From NCBI RefSeq assembly GCF_000208865.1, contig NC_018390.1, positions 723,777 through 787,776 of the forward strand: a DNA stretch of 64,000 bases. The letters are read 5' to 3'. A program made the translations under genes and the position numbers. This document shows, piece after piece, positions 60,464 through 64,000 of the stretch. The notes under the pieces are model-generated. The model ran no database searches, had not been told where the DNA came from, and was given only the letters and a program-made list of their open reading frames with translations. Numbering within the stretch: the stretch's first letter is position 1; each line of letters starts with the position of its first letter. The stretch is from Neospora caninum Liverpool (Eukaryota > Apicomplexa > Conoidasida > Eucoccidiorida > Sarcocystidae).

Positions 60464-63400
60464 ATGAGTCGCGCGTACGTGGACTTGGTTGTTCCGCGGA
60501 AGACGAAGGCGCCGCCGTTCTCGGTTGAAAGCGGCAATGCCCGTCAAAAGCGTCCTAACCGGATCTGGTTCGACAGAGAGCGGGCACAGGCGCGCAACGA
60601 GATGAGGCGGGTGTATCCTCTCCACTACTACATCTCGTCCTACGACACGTACGCATTTCTTGCCAGCCTTAGACAGGGTGCCGACCCGGCGAAACGAGAC
60701 GCTTCTGGACGCACACCCCTCGACCTTGCGGTGCAGGTAAGGAGCCGCGAGAGTCTTGTTTCGGTTCAAAAAGATCGTACCCGTTTTCGACGGCACAGAG
60801 TCGCGCGAAACATGGCTTTTCTCGGCTTCTTTGGTGCAGGACATGGGGCGGCGCTAGTAACCGAATGCAGCCGAAACTGTGGAGTCGGATGGTGGTGTAT
60901 CGATTCGCTAGCACACCTCCTGGGATGAAGGGAACAAACAGACCAAGAGGGTAGGAGATCAAGAGATACGCAGATGAAATGGATCGCTTCCGTGGCAGAA
61001 ACTCGCTAGCTCGAAACAAGATCAATGTCAAGTCGCATAATCACATACGCAGAGGAGCAGACAGGTAGATAAACCAGTGGATAGTATAAATGGAGGGATC
61101 TGAGGGGTTGACCAGTTCCAAAAGGGCGAAGAGACCCCGTAAGGTTGCATTGTCCACGGATCGCCAATGTACCGACGAGGAAGGGATCAATTTCAGTTCT
61201 CATTCGCCGGTTCATTCACGTGTGGAAAAAAGCTCTTCGCTTCTCGCTAGTGTTCGAACAGAACCACGGCTGAGTGTCTGTACTATCAAACCGTCGCTGT
61301 TTCGCTTCGGCTGTGTGCATTTTCTCTCTTTCCCAGAGACGTTCTCCCTTATACATATTGTGCAAAGGGCAAACCATGATCTCGAGAATGCCTCTGGTTG
61401 GAGAGATGTTTGTGGTGTGGACGTTCCTTTATCCAAGCCGCATGCGTCAACCTGCCGAGTTCTTTTCGGAAAAAGTAGACCAGTTCTGTTGTTTAGAGAA
61501 ACAGAAGAAACCTTCTCTAAACGCTTACCATCACGGGCTTGATTCCGCATTCGGGAGACATGGGTGCATGCAACTAGTTTCAACCGGGGGCGCGACAGAC
61601 ACTCCGGTGTGCCCGCGTCCACACTTGTCGACCGGTTTCGAGTTGGTGTTGGCGTCTGTGTCCTTCGGTTTCGGCATGCATTCCTGGTGGCAGATAGCCT
61701 TAGAGCTGCGCCTCGCCCTGAGTCCGTTTTCGCGCAAGGCAGGCAACGCTGAAGTGCTCCACAGCGTGTGCGAACGCTGATCAGAGGCCTAACTCCGTTT
61801 CCCGCTAATGTGCGGTTGCTCCCTTGCGCTGTTCAGATGGCAGTGGAGCTCATTGAGACGTCTCTCTGCACGTCGTTTCCCATCGACAATGTCGATCCCA
61901 CTCCGGCGGCAACTCTGAAGCCAGCGATAGGGAGTCCACCGGAAACTACCGCGGAGACATTCGCCAACCCGTTTCGGGCGAAGTACCACGACGCGAACGC
62001 CAACATGTATGTCCAGCACAACAGCATGCGGTATCGCTCCGCAGGCACGGACGTCTACAAATCATGTCGAGAGCCGCCTTTCCTTCTTCCGCCCGACGGG
62101 AAAGACGGGGCAGAACGGACATACCAGGTTGCCGCCTTTCCTCCGCAAGAGTCTCGCGTGGACGGCGAGTGTGAAGATCTTTTCAGAGACCAACGCGCGC
62201 GACGGCCACGTAAGTCGGAGGGAACGAGCAGGCGTGAACCCGACGGCGCCTCGGCCTGACCACTTCCGTGCCGGAAAGCACGCCTCTCAATTATGTGAGG
62301 CGGGAGTATGGGCGCGAAGGGACGGACCCTCACGGATGTCCGACTTGTGTAGGCCTTGTGTCTGTGCATGGCGATCCGCTCTTCTGTGGCTGAGCTGACG
62401 ACGCATGAGCCTACCGGAACTGCGTGTTCTCGTCACGAATGCGCGCATGACATCCCCAGCGAAAAGGGGTTCGGGTCGAGACTGCTTTACGATGCGCATC
62501 AAATTCAGATTCAAGACAGAATCGAGGAACGGATGTTGAGGCTATTCAGGGTTTCTGCGTGTGTATGCGCGAGTCGAAAGATCGCAATCTGACTGTCTGC
62601 GTCGCGAGTTTGTCCCCGTGTAGCTGAAACAGAGATTCGGAGTATTCTGGAATACCACCTGCCTAGTGCCACCGTTTTGCGGCAGGTGCACCACAGCCGG
62701 TTTTGCCTTGGTTCCTGGGATCTCATGCAGAGTCTCCGCCGTTCCCTCTGCCCCGTGGCGACGTGAGTCGCTACTACGCAGCGTCGCACAACCTGCGCCC
62801 ACAGCAGTTCAGGTACGCGTACGATGCCAACGGGAAGCCGACGTCTTGGTCTCGCCTGCAGCGGGAGCAAGTTCAACTGGAGCAGGAGCACCTTCAGGGA
62901 GAGTTTTTGGTGGCTGTGGAGCAGTTTCTCGAGCGTCCTCCTTCGAAGGCCGCGATGGCTCAGATGCGCGAGTTGATCCGGCGCCTCAACGTCATGTTGA
63001 TTATCATTAAGAAGTTTGAACACTGTTTGCCGCTGAAGCGAGAGGCAGCCGAGAAGGCGAAGGCCTACATCGGCACCGCGCTCACCTACCCGTACCTCTA
63101 CACGGCTTCCATGTACGAGGCGTTCAAGCGCTACCCCCGGACGCCCGCTGGGCAGGTAGGTTTAGACGAAGCTGTCGAAAGGGGGAAGGGGAAACAAGGA
63201 GCGACTCAGAACGTCGCACTGAGCTTCAATTCCGGCGCGAGGCTCAACAAGCTGCTAAAGGTGAACGAGAGTGTGCGCTCATGTTGTGTGGCACCAGCGT
63301 GAATGTGCGCGGCGCATGCAGTTTGCCGCTGGCAGGCGTAGCAGCCGCGGAGACGTGCGTCTTTGGTCGCCTCTCCCCCAGTGTGAGTGCCGCAAACGTC

Positions 63401-63746
63401 TTCTCCTTTCACCCTTCAGGCGTGGGACCCTCTCAACCCTGACGATGGACGACGCCTGGTGTTGATTATCATGTCCCTGAAGATGCGCGGACACGAGCTT
63501 TTCTCATTCATGGGCACCGTCAGCCGGCTGTTCAACGCACTTTTGGACCAGCTGGGCATATTCGACGATCGCAGCAGGGCTGGCGGTCACTGGTGGAAGC
63601 TTGGCAGTGAGTGCAGTCAGTTCTACCTCCACATGGCCTTTTCCTTGGACGAGTCTCATCTCTTCCAGAAATTCATCACGCAGCAACAACTCTTCGACAA
63701 ACAAGACCTCTTCAAGTGGGAGGATCTCCTCTACACTCTCATGCAG
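60464..63746 (+). CDS. Unrecognised protein with ankyrin-like N-terminus (3' end outside window)
   Basis: Four exons traced with matching phases: 60464-60736, 61837-62209, 62731-63155 and 63420-63746, coding 466 residues. A donor (ATGCAG|GTAAGA) follows, so the gene runs on past the window. The start ATG lies in AAAGATGA. Residues 50-91 resemble one ankyrin repeat: PLHYYISSYDTYAFLASLRQ, then GADPAKRDASGRTPLDLAVQ, with the TPLDLA helix start; this repeat continues into exon 2 (MAVELIETSL). Exon 2 then has a proline/charged linker. Exons 3 and 4 code for a largely helical region (VEQFLERPPSKAAMAQMREL, LIRRLNVMLIIIKKFEHCLP, ALTYPYLYTASMYEAFKRYP, MSLKMRGHELFSFMGTVSRL, FDKQDLFKWEDLLYTLMQ) of no family I recognise. 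No signal peptide or clear membrane helix is seen. The well-spaced hydrophobic pattern suggests a folded, conserved domain, possibly of a scaffold or adaptor protein, but that is inference. Confidence 0.75.
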
Positions 63747-64000
63747 GTAAGAAGGCAGAGACTAGCGGGAACATGTGCGCAGGTGGAACGAAACGAAGCC
63801 TTGTCGATAGAAAAGGCCAAAAGAAGGTGGGGGGCTCGGCTTGCACCGGACGAGTTGCGAACGCGTTTTCAAGTAGGCTGGATCCACACGTTGTGGATGC
63901 ATGTGCCCAACTGGGAACCAAGCGTGTGTTTACCCAAGAATCTCTTCAAATATAGAGCCGCGGTACACAATAGTCGGCGTTTCGTCTTAGCCTGGGTAGC

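Overview
This is nuclear DNA of an apicomplexan, most likely a tissue-cyst coccidian of the Toxoplasma/Hammondia/Neospora/Besnoitia group. The evidence is composition and gene style: about 50% G+C, many short introns with GT..AG borders, A-rich sequence before start codons (for example TTAAAATGG), TA dinucleotide arrays in introns, long serine/arginine/glutamate-rich proteins without known domains, and small secreted proteins with signal peptides. The species is not determined. No bacterial-type operons, tRNA or rRNA genes, CRISPR arrays or mobile elements were seen. Gene models below were built by hand from splice signals and codon phase; untranslated ends are not defined.

Layout, left to right. 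1-2008 (+): the end of a NEK-like protein kinase. 3245-3937 (+): a small single-exon secreted protein. 6012-13947 (-): a large six-exon protein with a low-complexity front, coiled-coil mini-exons and a hydrophobic C-terminus. 16756-20800 (+): RNA polymerase III subunit RPC4 in six exons. 22013-30347 (-): a very large (about 2,300 residue) unrecognised protein that appears to join three long exons. 33004-40734 (+): a coiled-coil protein in about 13 small exons. 42586-44049 (+): an acidic secreted protein carrying RRL motifs, one of them a match to the TEXEL export/cleavage motif. 47939-55591 (+): acetyl-CoA synthetase in 15 exons whose phases all close. 57.7-59.0 kb: two doubtful small ORFs. 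60464 to the right edge (+): the first four exons of an unrecognised protein with an ankyrin-like start.

The two recognised enzymes are housekeeping: RPC4 for tRNA/5S transcription, and acetyl-CoA synthetase for nucleocytosolic acetyl-CoA used in lipid synthesis and protein acetylation. The genes do not form a pathway cluster. Two divergent pairs (gaps 13.9-16.8 kb and 30.3-33.0 kb) may share promoter regions. Two convergent pairs meet at about 3.9-6.0 kb and 20.8-22.0 kb. The most interesting items are the TEXEL-bearing acidic secreted protein, the three long lineage-type proteins, and a coiled-coil gene built of in-phase mini-exons.
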